Assembly: GCA_964533965.1 (NCBI GenBank)
Contig: CAZHNN010000010.1
Coordinates: 28,735 to 92,734, forward strand
Origin: RGIG3178 sp964533965
GTDB taxonomy: Bacteria > Bacillota > Clostridia > Christensenellales > QAND01
DNA: 64,000 nt
Reading direction: 5' to 3'
The translations under genes were made by a program, and so were the position numbers. The notes beneath the pieces are model-generated. The model was not told the origin of the DNA. It searched no databases and worked only from the letters and a program-made list of their open reading frames with translations. Below are positions 32,832 through 42,172 of this stretch, piece by piece. Within the stretch, counting starts at the first letter, position 1. Each line of letters begins with the position of its first letter.

Positions 32832-34433
32832 ATGAAAGTCGTATTTATCACAGGCGGAGTTATGTCAGGACTGGGAAAAGGCGTAACCTCGGCGTCTCTG
32901 GGCATGCTGCTCAAAAGCCGCGGATACAAGGTCACCATGATGAAGTTCGATCCCTATTTGAACGTGGATCCGGGCACCATGAATCCATTCCAGCACGGCG
33001 AAGTGTTCGTCACCTACAACGGCGGCGAGACGGATTTGGATTTGGGACACTATGAGCGCTTCATCGACCAGAATTTGTCCAGCTGCAACTCCGTCAGTGC
33101 CGGCCGCGTCTATTCGGATTTGATCGACCGGGAACGCCGTGGCGATTTCAACGGCGGCACGGTGCAGGTCGTTCCGCATGTGACGGGAGCCATCAAGGAA
33201 TATATCCGTAAAGTCGGACAAAACGACGGCGCGGACATCATGCTGGTTGAGGTCGGCGGCACCGTCGGCGACATCGAAGGGCTGCCGTTTATCGAAGCCA
33301 TCAGCCAATACCGCATGGAGGCAGGGCTTCACAACACAGCCGCGATCCACCTGACCTATATTCCGTATATACCGACAGTGGGCGAGTTGAAGACGAAACC
33401 GACGCAGCATAGCGTGCGCGAATTGAGCTCTATGGGCATCGTGCCGGATATACTGGTCTGCCGCAGCGAGTATCCCATCAACAACGAAATCCGCAATAAA
33501 ATATCCTATCTGTGCAACATCGCCCAGGGCGGCGTTATCTCCAACTGCGACGCCGATACGATTTATCAGGTACCGTTGATGCTCGAAGAGGAGGGGCTCA
33601 GCACGCAGGTGCTCAAGATACTGGACCTTCCCGACCGGCCGCATGATCTCTCCGCCTGGCGGAGCATGGTACAGCGTATCGTTTCGCCCAAGCTTAATGT
33701 CACCATAGGCCTTGTCGGCAAATACGTGAAGCTGCACGATGCGTATCTTTCCGTGAGCGAAGCGCTGTGTCATTCCGGCGCATACCACGACGCCCGCGTG
33801 AACATTCAATGGGTTGAGGCGGACGAGCTGACACGCGAAAACGTCGACGAAGCTTTGAAGGATTGCGACGCCATATTGGTTCCGGGCGGGTTCGGCCCCC
33901 GCGGCACCGAGGGCATGATTCTGGGCATCGAGCACGCCCGCAAGCACAACAAGCCGTTCTTTGGCATTTGCCTGGGACTTCAGATGGCCGTTATCGAATA
34001 TGCCCGTAACGTTGAAGGCATGAAGGACGCCAATTCCACCGAGATGAACGCCACAACACCCTACCCCGTCATCGATTTGATGGAGACGCAGATCGGCGTT
34101 ACTATGCTCGGCGGCACGCAGCGGCTTGGCATTTACGACTGCAAACTAGAGCCGGAAACCCATGCAAGAAAGGCTTACGGCCAGGATATGATACAGGAAA
34201 GGCACCGCCACCGCTATGAGTTCAACGCCATATATGCGGACAGGTTCTTCTCAGGGCAGCTCCGCAAGGCTGGCACCAACCCCGATACGAACCTCGTGGA
34301 GATCATTGAACTCAAGGAACATCCGTGGTTTGTCGGCGTGCAGTTCCACCCCGAGTTCCTCTCCCGTCCGATGCGGCCCCATCCGCTGTTCCGCGATTTC
34401 ATCGGCGCCGCGCTGTCCCAAAAGGAGGAGTAG
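32832..34433 (+). CDS. pyrG: PyrG, CTP synthase
   Basis: 533 aa. Aminates UTP to CTP using ATP and glutamine. The synthetase half starts with FITGGVMSGLGKG, the ATP/UTP loop, and has DPYLNVDPGTMNP. The glutaminase half has FFGICLGLQ with the nucleophile and a C-terminal FHPEF. The start is the ATG at 32832, with AGGAGG 5 nt upstream; a longer in-frame reading back into the purB end has no site. The gap to purB is 127 nt and holds no clear terminator. Confidence 0.97.
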   Translation: MKVVFITGGVMSGLGKGVTSASLGMLLKSRGYKVTMMKFDPYLNVDPGTMNPFQHGEVFVTYNGGETDLDLGHYERFIDQNLSSCNSVSAGRVYSDLIDRERRGDFNGGTVQVVPHVTGAIKEYIRKVGQNDGADIMLVEVGGTVGDIEGLPFIEAISQYRMEAGLHNTAAIHLTYIPYIPTVGELKTKPTQHSVRELSSMGIVPDILVCRSEYPINNEIRNKISYLCNIAQGGVISNCDADTIYQVPLMLEEEGLSTQVLKILDLPDRPHDLSAWRSMVQRIVSPKLNVTIGLVGKYVKLHDAYLSVSEALCHSGAYHDARVNIQWVEADELTRENVDEALKDCDAILVPGGFGPRGTEGMILGIEHARKHNKPFFGICLGLQMAVIEYARNVEGMKDANSTEMNATTPYPVIDLMETQIGVTMLGGTQRLGIYDCKLEPETHARKAYGQDMIQERHRHRYEFNAIYADRFFSGQLRKAGTNPDTNLVEIIELKEHPWFVGVQFHPEFLSRPMRPHPLFRDFIGAALSQKEE

Positions 34434-34435
34434 GC

Positions 34436-35965
34436 ATGCAGAAAGTCATCGTACTGGACTTCGGCGGCCAGTACAATCAGCTCATCGTCCGCCGCGTCAG
34501 AGAGGCGGGCGTGTATTGCGAGATCTTCCCTTGCGATACGCCGATCGAAACGTATGCGGATGATTCGCTGTGCGGCCTTATCCTCACAGGCGGGCCGCAG
34601 AGCGTGTATGATCCTGCCTCCCGCGAGAGCGATCCGCGCATTTTCTCGCTTGGCGTGCCGATTTTGGGCATCTGCTACGGCTTGCAGTATCTGGCACACA
34701 AGATGGGCGGCAAGGTAGGGCCGATGCGCGCGCGCGAATATGGCGCGACCGACGCTTTTCTTGATTGCGACCATCCGTTGTTTATCGGCCTTGATCCCAA
34801 AACACTCGTCTGGATGAACCATAACGATGGCGTTGTCGAACTGCCAGAAGGATACTCCTGCGTCGGACATACGGACAATTGCCCCTTTACCGCTTTTGCA
34901 AACGATGATCTGCGGTATTACGGCGTGCAATTCCACCCCGAGGTGGCGCACACGCAGAACGGCAGCATCATATTGAAGAATTTCGTCAGGCGCATCTGCG
35001 GCTGCGATTGCGAGTGGAAAGCGGAGAATATTATCGATACCATGATCGAATCCATTCGCACACAGGTAGGGACCGACCGCGTGCTCTGCGCGCTCTCCGG
35101 CGGTGTGGATAGTTCTGTCGCAGCGACGCTGGTACATAAAGCGATAGGCGATCAGCTCACCTGCGTGTTCGTCGACCACGGCCTGTTGCGCAAGAACGAA
35201 GGCGACGAGGTCATGCAGACCTACGCTAAACACCTTGGCTTACGTGTCATCCGCGTAAACGCAGGCCCTCGCTTCTTAAAGAAGTTGACGGGCGTTATCG
35301 ATCCAGAGCAGAAGCGTAAGATCATCGGCAACGAGTTCATCACTGTATTCCAGGAAGAGGCCAAGAAGATCGGCGCCTGCGAATACCTCGTGCAAGGCAC
35401 CATCTACCCCGACGTCATTGAGAGCGGTATGGGCCATTCGGCCGTCATCAAGAGCCACCACAACGTCGGCGGACTTCCCAAGGACATCGGGTTCAAAGGG
35501 CTTGTGGAGCCGCTGCGCCTTTTGTTTAAAGACGAGGTACGCGAGCTTGGCATAGCGTTGGGCATCCCTTACGACATGGTATGGCGTCAGCCTTTCCCCG
35601 GCCCCGGGCTTGCGATCCGCATCCTGGGCGATGTGACGGACGAGAAGCTGCGCATCGTGCGCGACAGCGACGCAATCCTGCGTGAAGAGGTAAAAAAAGC
35701 TGGACTCGAGCGCGACATCTGGCAGTACTTTACGGTGTTTACGCCTTTGAAGACCGTGGGTGTCATGGGTGATTCACGTACGTATGACCACGTGCTCGCA
35801 CTCCGCGCCATCACCTCCACCGATGCGATGACCGTCGATGCCGCAGAACTGCCATATGCCCTTTTAAAGCGCATCATGAACCGCATCATCGGCGAAGTGC
35901 CCGGCGTGAACCGCGTCGTGTACGACATCACCAGCAAGCCTCCGGGAACGGTTGAATGGGAATAA
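34436..35965 (+). CDS. guaA: GuaA, GMP synthetase
   Basis: 509 aa. Aminates XMP to GMP. The N-terminal amidotransferase half has GICYGLQYL with the nucleophilic cysteine and FHPEV. The ATP pyrophosphatase half has ALSGGVDSSVAATL (P-loop), and the C-terminal dimerisation domain ends KPPGTVEWE. The start is the ATG at 34436, with AGGAGG upstream, 2 nt after pyrG. Last gene of the nucleotide operon. Confidence 0.98.
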   Translation: MQKVIVLDFGGQYNQLIVRRVREAGVYCEIFPCDTPIETYADDSLCGLILTGGPQSVYDPASRESDPRIFSLGVPILGICYGLQYLAHKMGGKVGPMRAREYGATDAFLDCDHPLFIGLDPKTLVWMNHNDGVVELPEGYSCVGHTDNCPFTAFANDDLRYYGVQFHPEVAHTQNGSIILKNFVRRICGCDCEWKAENIIDTMIESIRTQVGTDRVLCALSGGVDSSVAATLVHKAIGDQLTCVFVDHGLLRKNEGDEVMQTYAKHLGLRVIRVNAGPRFLKKLTGVIDPEQKRKIIGNEFITVFQEEAKKIGACEYLVQGTIYPDVIESGMGHSAVIKSHHNVGGLPKDIGFKGLVEPLRLLFKDEVRELGIALGIPYDMVWRQPFPGPGLAIRILGDVTDEKLRIVRDSDAILREEVKKAGLERDIWQYFTVFTPLKTVGVMGDSRTYDHVLALRAITSTDAMTVDAAELPYALLKRIMNRIIGEVPGVNRVVYDITSKPPGTVEWE

Positions 35966-35974
35966 GAAACACAG

Positions 35975-36018
35975 CCCCGAAAGTGCCTGTATAAAGGCGC
36001 TTTCGGGGATTTTTTATT
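35975..36018 (+). terminator. Terminator of the purine/pyrG/guaA operon
   Basis: 13-bp stem CCCCGAAAGTGCC / GGCGCTTTCGGGG (one G-T pair) with an 8-nt loop, then ATTTTTTATTT. It lies 10 nt past guaA. The next about 170 nt to 36190 are AT-rich, with nothing recognised. Confidence 0.95.
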
Positions 36019-36190
36019 TATGATACTATTTTGATACCAAAATTTTTGTTTGTATTTTTTATACAATTTAAACTCTCTTGTTATTATTTAGTCCTGCGAT
36101 TTGCAGACTTACGTGAATAGCTTTGTTATTTTACTAAAGTTACTACGCAACTCAGAAGAGCAGCGCCAGTAGAGATTGCCGGAAGCTTAC

Positions 36191-37999
36191 CTATTGCATA
36201 ATAATCAATGTCTGCCCAATGGTGAGTATATCGCTTGTCAGATTATTCAGAGCTTTAATTTCGTTAACGGTAGTGCCAAACCTCTGTGCAATGAACCAAA
36301 GTGTATCGCCAGGCCGGACGATATAGGTAATAGCCGTACCGGGAATCAGCAGTACCTGCCCGATCATGAGCACATCGCTTGTCAGATTATTCAGAGCCTT
36401 TATCGCGTTAACGGTGGTGCCAAACCTCTGTGCAATTGACCAAAGCGTATCGCCCGGCTGGACGACGTATTCAATCACTCCGGTTTCAGGACCCGGCTCC
36501 GGGAGGGGAACATTATCCCTGATACCCCAATACGTATCATAGAGCGCATTCCAGGTAGACGGACCTACGATACCGTTGGCAGTCAGGCCCATCATCTGCT
36601 GAAACGCTATGACGGCCTGTGCGGTTCCGCTTCCAAAAATGCCGTCCTGCATCAGCTCGGGAATCGTCGGGTAAAACTCACTGATAAAGCTTAGGATATA
36701 TTGCAGCGTTATCACATCGACGCCACTCGAACCCACCCGAAGAATTGAGTTGGGCGGAACCGTTCCGATCCCTAGAGCCGTACCCTCGCTATCCAGACTT
36801 GCCAGCTTTGCTACTGCGACATAAATACTGGAGATCTTATTCCATGTTGCCATTCCAACGATACCATCGGAGGTCAGACTAAATATGCTCTGAAATTGCA
36901 ATACCGCCGCCTGCGTACTGCTGCCAAACACACCGGGGTCATCGGTTATAAGCGGAATAGCGGGATAGTTTTGCCTGATCCTATTCAGATAAGCTTGTAT
37001 GGTCTGCACGGCCAGACCCGTACTGCCCAATCGCAGCGTTGTACCGGGGTATGATATAACGATACCGGTGATGATATTGGTTTGTGCAATTTCAATATCA
37101 TTTGGATAGAAATAGCGCAGTATCTGCAAAGCCGATCTGCCTTGGTTGGCCAACGTTACCGTTCCCCATTGGGATAAACCCGCGCAAGTAGCGGTCGTAC
37201 CATTGCAAAAGGACGTAAAGAACGGCGCAATCTGTCCTTGCCTGCGAACGAAGTGGTTGAAAATCTCATCTACGATTAGACTGATGGATTCATAAATGGT
37301 TCGCCCATATACAAAATACTGGTCGTATGCAGTACTATTTGTAATATCAAAATCGTATCCCCGGCTTCTGTACCATTGTGTAAACACCCTGTTTAAAGCA
37401 AATGTGATGATGGCATAGATATTTGCTTCCAGCGACGCCTGTGGCCAGGTAGGATAGATTTCACTGCTGGCAGCATTCTTGATATAATCGATAAAAGGCA
37501 CTTGTACATTTGGCTCGGACGATCCGGGCGTGCCAAGGTGTACTGTGATCGGATTGGGAATGATGACTTGGCGAAAGATACGCGGTTCAACAAGTGGTCC
37601 ACCCTGATTTCGGGGTCCTTTCATTGCAACAGCATGTCTTCCAATAAAGATTTGTTGCGTGAGCGGGATTGTCTGGCCTTCCAGCATTGGAATTAATGCC
37701 ACAGGCTGAATCGCGTTCTGACCGTCAAAGATTTGTACGTCTGCAATATGTAAGCTGTTAAACCCTTTCGCTTCTGCCATCAAATCATATGCGGAGTATG
37801 GTATGCCTGTATAGGTTGGATCCAGCGATAACTTTTTATCTACAGCCTCCAGCGAAATCTGTTCGGTTTCTCCGCTCTCATTCGTTGTCAGATCATAGAG
37901 CACCATGCCTTCATAGTCCCTGATCCTCACCCGTACACCTCTTAAAGGTAACGTACCTTCGGCTGTGCGGGCTTGTATTATCAAGTTACCTGCACCCAT
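36191..37999 (-). CDS. SpoIID/LytB-like protein with two peptidoglycan-binding and two LysM domains
   Basis: 602 aa. Residues 1-60 look like a beta-sandwich (carboxypeptidase regulatory-like; GVRVRIRDYEG). Residues about 185-320 match the SpoIID/LytB fold: SLEANIYAIITFALNR keeps the glutamate used by SpoIID, and CAGLSQWGTVTLANQG plus ILRYFYPND match its C-terminal signature. Two PG-binding domains (about 345-410, 425-490) and two LysM repeats (YVVQPGDTLWSIAQRFG; YIVRPGDTLWFIAQRFG) follow. There is no signal peptide or membrane segment, unlike SpoIID, so it may act from the mother cell on the spore coat or cortex. AGGAGG lies 11 nt before the ATG. The exact function is unknown. Confidence 0.82.
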   Translation of the reverse strand: MGAGNLIIQARTAEGTLPLRGVRVRIRDYEGMVLYDLTTNESGETEQISLEAVDKKLSLDPTYTGIPYSAYDLMAEAKGFNSLHIADVQIFDGQNAIQPVALIPMLEGQTIPLTQQIFIGRHAVAMKGPRNQGGPLVEPRIFRQVIIPNPITVHLGTPGSSEPNVQVPFIDYIKNAASSEIYPTWPQASLEANIYAIITFALNRVFTQWYRSRGYDFDITNSTAYDQYFVYGRTIYESISLIVDEIFNHFVRRQGQIAPFFTSFCNGTTATCAGLSQWGTVTLANQGRSALQILRYFYPNDIEIAQTNIITGIVISYPGTTLRLGSTGLAVQTIQAYLNRIRQNYPAIPLITDDPGVFGSSTQAAVLQFQSIFSLTSDGIVGMATWNKISSIYVAVAKLASLDSEGTALGIGTVPPNSILRVGSSGVDVITLQYILSFISEFYPTIPELMQDGIFGSGTAQAVIAFQQMMGLTANGIVGPSTWNALYDTYWGIRDNVPLPEPGPETGVIEYVVQPGDTLWSIAQRFGTTVNAIKALNNLTSDVLMIGQVLLIPGTAITYIVRPGDTLWFIAQRFGTTVNEIKALNNLTSDILTIGQTLIIMQ

Positions 38000-38349
38000 T
38001 CTGATTTTTTCCTCCTATTTACACGTCCGGCTCAAATTGAAGCGATTTTTATAATTCATTGTATTAGCCATTCGGCAAAGATGTGATTTTTTGAGTCAAA
38101 TGATAAATAAGACTGGCCTCGAATCGAACACAGAAAATCAAAGATTCAAGAAAGCGATGCATACCTGGTAAGAAATCGAGAAGTGGAATGCTTATCTCTT
38201 CAATAATCTGAAATGAATTAAAGCCATGCTGGGGTACATGTGGAGCGACTCAGGCGTGAATAGAGGTTAATAATAGAATTGCCAATACATAGGCCTAAAC
38301 TACTTTTCTTATAAAAGAATGCCATTTGCATGGCATTCTTGTTATTCGA
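38000..38349. other. Intergenic stretch
   Basis: About 350 AT-rich nt between two minus-strand genes. It contains the nitroreductase terminator (38312-38340) at one end and the ribosome binding site of the SpoIID/LysM gene at the other. Nothing else was recognised. Confidence 0.6.
38312..38340 (-). terminator. Terminator of the nitroreductase gene
   Basis: 10-bp stem AAGAATGCCA / TGGCATTCTT with a 6-nt loop, followed on the minus strand by TTTTAT. It lies 10 nt past the stop. Confidence 0.85.
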
Positions 38350-39120
38350 CTATTTAATAAAGTATTTCGCTATTTCTATAAGTTTTGACGTTAATTTTTC
38401 CTCTACAATTAATGTTCTGTCCATTTCGTAGCCTTTGTGTTTGATGGCGATTTCTAGAAAGCAAAGGAAAATACCCATATCTATTGTGTTGAAAAAAGGT
38501 TTCACCATTGCGGGCATGATCGATTTTGCCTTTGTATCACGTAATACTCGAATCATATTCCCTTCACTGCGCACCCTCCACGGCTGTGAGTTGCAGGCGC
38601 TGGGGGCAAGCCTTACAGCTTCTATCACATCGGAGTCAAATTCGCCGCTCCAAATTTCTTCCCTGCTTTTCCGCTTGAATTCCATACCATCTTTACGAAA
38701 ATCTTCCGACCGGCTTTTGCCGAATGCCAGCATGATGACGTAATGGAGGTCGCCGATCATCTTCTTGTCCGCCTTTGCCAAACCATACCAGCAAACGCCA
38801 ATATCGCGCGCGTTAAGATACAGATCCATCTGCTCGAGCAAGTAACCCGCGTTCAGAAGATAATGCGGTTTCTTTTCGCTGTACAGCAGCAGGCAGTATT
38901 CGCCGAATTTGGCCGTAGTGTTTTCCCTCTGTACGATTTCAAACTTGACTCGAATATCCTTGACTAAAGGAACGAGCGTTTCCATCTCCTGTTTGATTTC
39001 CACAAGCTCGCTCTCTGAAAGAGCCATTGTTCCATCAAACTTTCTCATGGATCTTCTTTTGAAAATGATATTATATAATTCTTTTATGAGATTTTTCTCC
39101 GTAAATCGTTCTGAAATCAC
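38350..39120 (-). CDS. Nitroreductase-family protein (TM1586 type)
   Basis: 256 aa resembling the putative TM nitroreductase family (PF14512), an FMN-dependent fold with two fused half-domains. It begins with IIFKRRSMRKFDG, the FMN phosphate-binding RRSxRxF motif, and has a second copy-like segment EAVRLAPSACNSQPWRV. Substrate and physiological role are unknown. The start is uncertain: GTG at 39120 keeps the whole conserved N-terminus but has a weak ribosome binding site. The next ATG would cut into the motif. It is monocistronic, with its own terminator. Confidence 0.75.
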   Translation of the reverse strand: MISERFTEKNLIKELYNIIFKRRSMRKFDGTMALSESELVEIKQEMETLVPLVKDIRVKFEIVQRENTTAKFGEYCLLLYSEKKPHYLLNAGYLLEQMDLYLNARDIGVCWYGLAKADKKMIGDLHYVIMLAFGKSRSEDFRKDGMEFKRKSREEIWSGEFDSDVIEAVRLAPSACNSQPWRVRSEGNMIRVLRDTKAKSIMPAMVKPFFNTIDMGIFLCFLEIAIKHKGYEMDRTLIVEEKLTSKLIEIAKYFIK

Positions 39121-39265
39121 GATACCATTCTATCATTTCATCTTATTGTAAACCAACCGCATTTTTATATTTTTGGAAATATGAATAATCTATCTTTTTT
39201 GAAAATCACGATGAAATGAGTGCGGAATATGATGTAAAGAGTATTCACCAATACGAGGAGATGCT

Positions 39266-39583
39266 ATGCAGCAAGATAGTTCAAACAAAATACATGAGGA
39301 TGACTCTATCAATCAGTGTGCAGATATCCTAAGCTCCTTAGGATGTACCAAAAGTGCTGAACAGCTTTCGTTTCTTGCGAATTTGCTTGCACTTTCCATT
39401 TCGGAAGGCAAGAGTGCAGGCCAGCTAAATATAATCGGCAATTTTATTTCCGCGGTCGGGGGGATCGTTTCAACAATCGCCGCACAAAAAGAGTTCTGCG
39501 ACTCGAAGCTGGATAAAATAAAACAAATCAGGGAATTAAAAAAACAAATTCTAGATTTGGAAGACAGCCTTTTGAAGGGCTGA
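39266..39583 (+). CDS. Small protein of unknown function
   Basis: 105 aa. It has a good ribosome binding site (GAGGAG 5 nt before the ATG) and sits alone. The N-terminal half is polar. A hydrophobic stretch (about residues 56-72, IIGNFISAVGGIVSTIAA) is followed by a charged, probably helical C-terminus (KLDKIKQIRELKKQI). It could be a small membrane-associated or coiled-coil protein. No family was recognised. Confidence 0.6.
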   Translation: MQQDSSNKIHEDDSINQCADILSSLGCTKSAEQLSFLANLLALSISEGKSAGQLNIIGNFISAVGGIVSTIAAQKEFCDSKLDKIKQIRELKKQILDLEDSLLKG

Positions 39584-39696
39584 TTTATCTCATCGTAAGA
39601 GTGCACCTTTCCTTATTCTTTTTAACCGATTTATCTATTTAGTATTAATATATACAATATCGCTATAATTCCATTTCGAACACCCATAAACATCCC

Positions 39697-41043
39697 CTAC
39701 ACCACGCTCTTCTCCAGCCACGCATTCCCGCGTGAGCGAAGCAAGAACAGCGCGGAGCGCAGCACCCAATCCAAATACATCCCGTAAAAGATGCCTATGA
39801 CGCCGAATTTCAGCACGATCGCAAACAAATAGCCGAATACAACGCGCATGAGTACCATCGAAAGTACCGCGATAAAGGTGGTATACTTTACGTCCCCTGC
39901 ACCGCGCAGTGCGGATGGAACGATGAACGATGTCGGCCAAAAAATCGGATTGGCAATACCATAGGAAAGAACAACCAAAAATATCTCCTTTTGTACAGCT
40001 ACGACAGTAGAATAGTACCGCGCCATCGGTTCTGTAAGCGCAAGGATGATCACAGAAGATGCGGCGGACACGATGATTCCGAGGATGAGGAATTGCTTTA
40101 GTTTCAGCTTGGCCTTTGCGAAATCGCGCATCCCGATATACCGCCCGACGATCGGCGTGACCGCATTGGAGCATGTGATGCCCGCAACGATCATCAGCGA
40201 GCTAAGCGTGTTGGCAATACCGTTGACCGCGATCGCATTGGTGCCAAACGGCACCGCAAAGGTCTGCGTGATCATCTTGCCGCCCTGGAACAATATATTT
40301 TCCAAACAGATCGGTATGCTCACCGCGATGACAGGCATGATGATCCGCTTTTCAAATTTGAAAGCAAACAGCCTTTTCACTCTCAGGTTCACGTTTCCCC
40401 GTTTTAGCATGAAAAGGCCAGCTGCGGCAGCAAAGACACGCGCAAGCAGCATCGCGACGCTCACGCCAACGAGGCCGCCGTGGAAGATCACAACAGCCGC
40501 TACCGCAAAGGCTGCGTATGCGCCGTTGTTGATCAACGTTGCGATGAGCGATTGGTTCGCAAACCCGCTGCCGCGGATCGCCGCTGTGGAGATATAGTAG
40601 ACGGACATGAACGGCAGCGAAAGTATGTTATAGAACAGGTATGTCCGGCTGTAGGTGTACACCAACTGTTCCGAATTCGCCAATATCAGCCGAAGAATAG
40701 GATTGGTGAGTGCCAGACAGAGCAGCGCAATGACAGTCGAAAACAGCAGCGACAGCGTGTTGGCCTGGGAAGTCGATTCTCCTGTAGAGATCAGATCCCC
40801 CCTGCCGCGAAACTGTGCCACCGCGACGGTGACCGCAATGCCAATGGCAACATAGCTCTGTTGGAAGAGCATATTCAGTGTACCAAGCAAATTGACGGCG
40901 GCGACAGCCGCAATGCCGGTTGTTTTGACCAGCATCGACACCAGCATTGTGATCAATGCTATCGAGAGCTGTTCGATGAAGATTGGTGCAGACATGGAGG
41001 TTATCTCCAGCCAATCCTCCCTGCTCATTTTTAAAATCCACAT
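39697..41043 (-). CDS. MATE-family efflux transporter
   Basis: 448 aa with 12 predicted membrane segments in two similar halves, the MATE (NorM/DinF) fold. These are Na+ or H+ driven exporters of drugs and metabolites. Features include the N-terminal PIFIEQLS segment, GIAVTVAVAQFRGRGD, AAIRGSGF and the second-half equivalent PSALRGAGDVKYT. The substrate is unknown. AAGGGAG lies 8 nt before the ATG. It is a single gene, divergent from the DUF2156 gene. Confidence 0.92.
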   Translation of the reverse strand: MWILKMSREDWLEITSMSAPIFIEQLSIALITMLVSMLVKTTGIAAVAAVNLLGTLNMLFQQSYVAIGIAVTVAVAQFRGRGDLISTGESTSQANTLSLLFSTVIALLCLALTNPILRLILANSEQLVYTYSRTYLFYNILSLPFMSVYYISTAAIRGSGFANQSLIATLINNGAYAAFAVAAVVIFHGGLVGVSVAMLLARVFAAAAGLFMLKRGNVNLRVKRLFAFKFEKRIIMPVIAVSIPICLENILFQGGKMITQTFAVPFGTNAIAVNGIANTLSSLMIVAGITCSNAVTPIVGRYIGMRDFAKAKLKLKQFLILGIIVSAASSVIILALTEPMARYYSTVVAVQKEIFLVVLSYGIANPIFWPTSFIVPSALRGAGDVKYTTFIAVLSMVLMRVVFGYLFAIVLKFGVIGIFYGMYLDWVLRSALFLLRSRGNAWLEKSVV

Positions 41044-41213
41044 TGTTCGACTCCCTTTATATGAAAAACACTCGGCGTGTTAAAAACACGGGAATCAGTA
41101 TACTACAAATGCAGGGGTTTGAACCATCGATGTTCCGATTTTCGCATATTTTATATCTGCGATCTACGAAACGGTGCAGAACGTTCTGTGCAATCGTATG
41201 GGATGCTGCATGA

Positions 41214-41241
41214 TTGATAATTTGCTGCGATATGGTAAAAT
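41214..41241 (+). promoter_or_regulatory. Predicted promoter of the DUF2156-GNAT pair
   Basis: TTGATA (41214-41219), 16-nt spacer and TAAAAT (41236-41241). The leader is about 30 nt, with GGAGG before the start at 41279. Confidence 0.6.
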
Positions 41242-41278
41242 TTAAGCGTAACCGATTTCTACCCTTCAAGGAGGATGT

Positions 41279-42172
41279 ATGATACCGTTCAAAACGATAG
41301 AGCTTTCGGACAGAAGCTGGATCGATCCCTTGCTCTCAATCGAGCAGATACCCTGTGAAGAGTACAGTTTTACGTTCAGCTATATTTGGCGCATTCCATA
41401 CCATCTCAAAGTTGCCAGAATGGACGATTATTTCCTGCTGCTCGCCGACCGGCTGGAAAACCAGAGCTACCTTTTTCCCACGGGAAAAGGGGACCTTAAA
41501 CCTGTCATCGAGGCATTGCGTGAAGACGCTGCGATGCGCGGCGTGAAGCTGCGCTTTCATGCGCTTTTGGGCTCGCAGAAGGAGAAGCTCGAAGCGCTTT
41601 TCCCCGGACAGTTTGAGTTTGTGGAGCAGAGAGATTATGCAGACTACCTCTACGATACGCAGAGCCTTGCGACGCTTGCGGGAAAGAAGCTGCACGGCAA
41701 GCGCAACCACATCAACCGCTTTGTGGAGAACAACCCCGATTGGAAATATGAGCCCATCTCACCAAACAACATCGAGGAATGCCGGTCGATGACCAACGTC
41801 TGGTGCCTGCAGGTGGACTGCGAAGACGACGACGATTTAAAAAAGGAAGCGTGCGCGATCAAGCAGGCGTTTGAAAACTATGAGGAGCTTCGCTTCAGCG
41901 GCGGTGTGCTGCGGGTAGGCGGTGAGATCGTGGCCTATTCCATCGGTGACCGGCTGACGGACGAGATCTTCATGGTACACATCGAAAAGGCGTTTTCCGA
42001 TATACAGGGCGCGTACCCGATGATCAACCAGCAGTTCGTGCTGGCCAATTGCATGGATTACCCGCTTATCGACAGGCAGGATGACATGGGCGTGCCGGGC
42101 TTAAGGCAGGCCAAGATGACGTACCAACCGGTGCGCGTTGCAGACAAGTATTCGGCGGTGGACAAGGCATGA
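41279..42172 (+). CDS. DUF2156 protein (MprF C-terminal aminoacyltransferase-like)
   Basis: 297 aa, single DUF2156 domain, the GNAT-related fold of the phosphatidylglycerol lysyltransferase (MprF) catalytic domain but without the membrane flippase part. Typical segments are YLYDTQSLATLAGKKLHGKR, NHINRF and the C-terminal MINQQFV...LIDRQDDMGVPGLRQAK. Soluble relatives may transfer an aminoacyl or acyl group, but the substrate is unproven. AAGGAGG lies 4 nt before the ATG. It overlaps the following GNAT gene by 4 nt (ATGA), so the two products probably act together. Confidence 0.88.
   Translation: MIPFKTIELSDRSWIDPLLSIEQIPCEEYSFTFSYIWRIPYHLKVARMDDYFLLLADRLENQSYLFPTGKGDLKPVIEALREDAAMRGVKLRFHALLGSQKEKLEALFPGQFEFVEQRDYADYLYDTQSLATLAGKKLHGKRNHINRFVENNPDWKYEPISPNNIEECRSMTNVWCLQVDCEDDDDLKKEACAIKQAFENYEELRFSGGVLRVGGEIVAYSIGDRLTDEIFMVHIEKAFSDIQGAYPMINQQFVLANCMDYPLIDRQDDMGVPGLRQAKMTYQPVRVADKYSAVDKA

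Noticed and set aside
32865..33947. Open frame (360 codons) antisense to pyrG
   Set aside because: Shadow of pyrG; the sense strand has clear CTP synthase motifs and a proper ribosome binding site.
41100..41135. tRNA-like T-arm (GGTTCAAACC on the minus strand)
   Set aside because: The stem flanks do not pair and no anticodon or D arm is found at the right distance, so it is chance.
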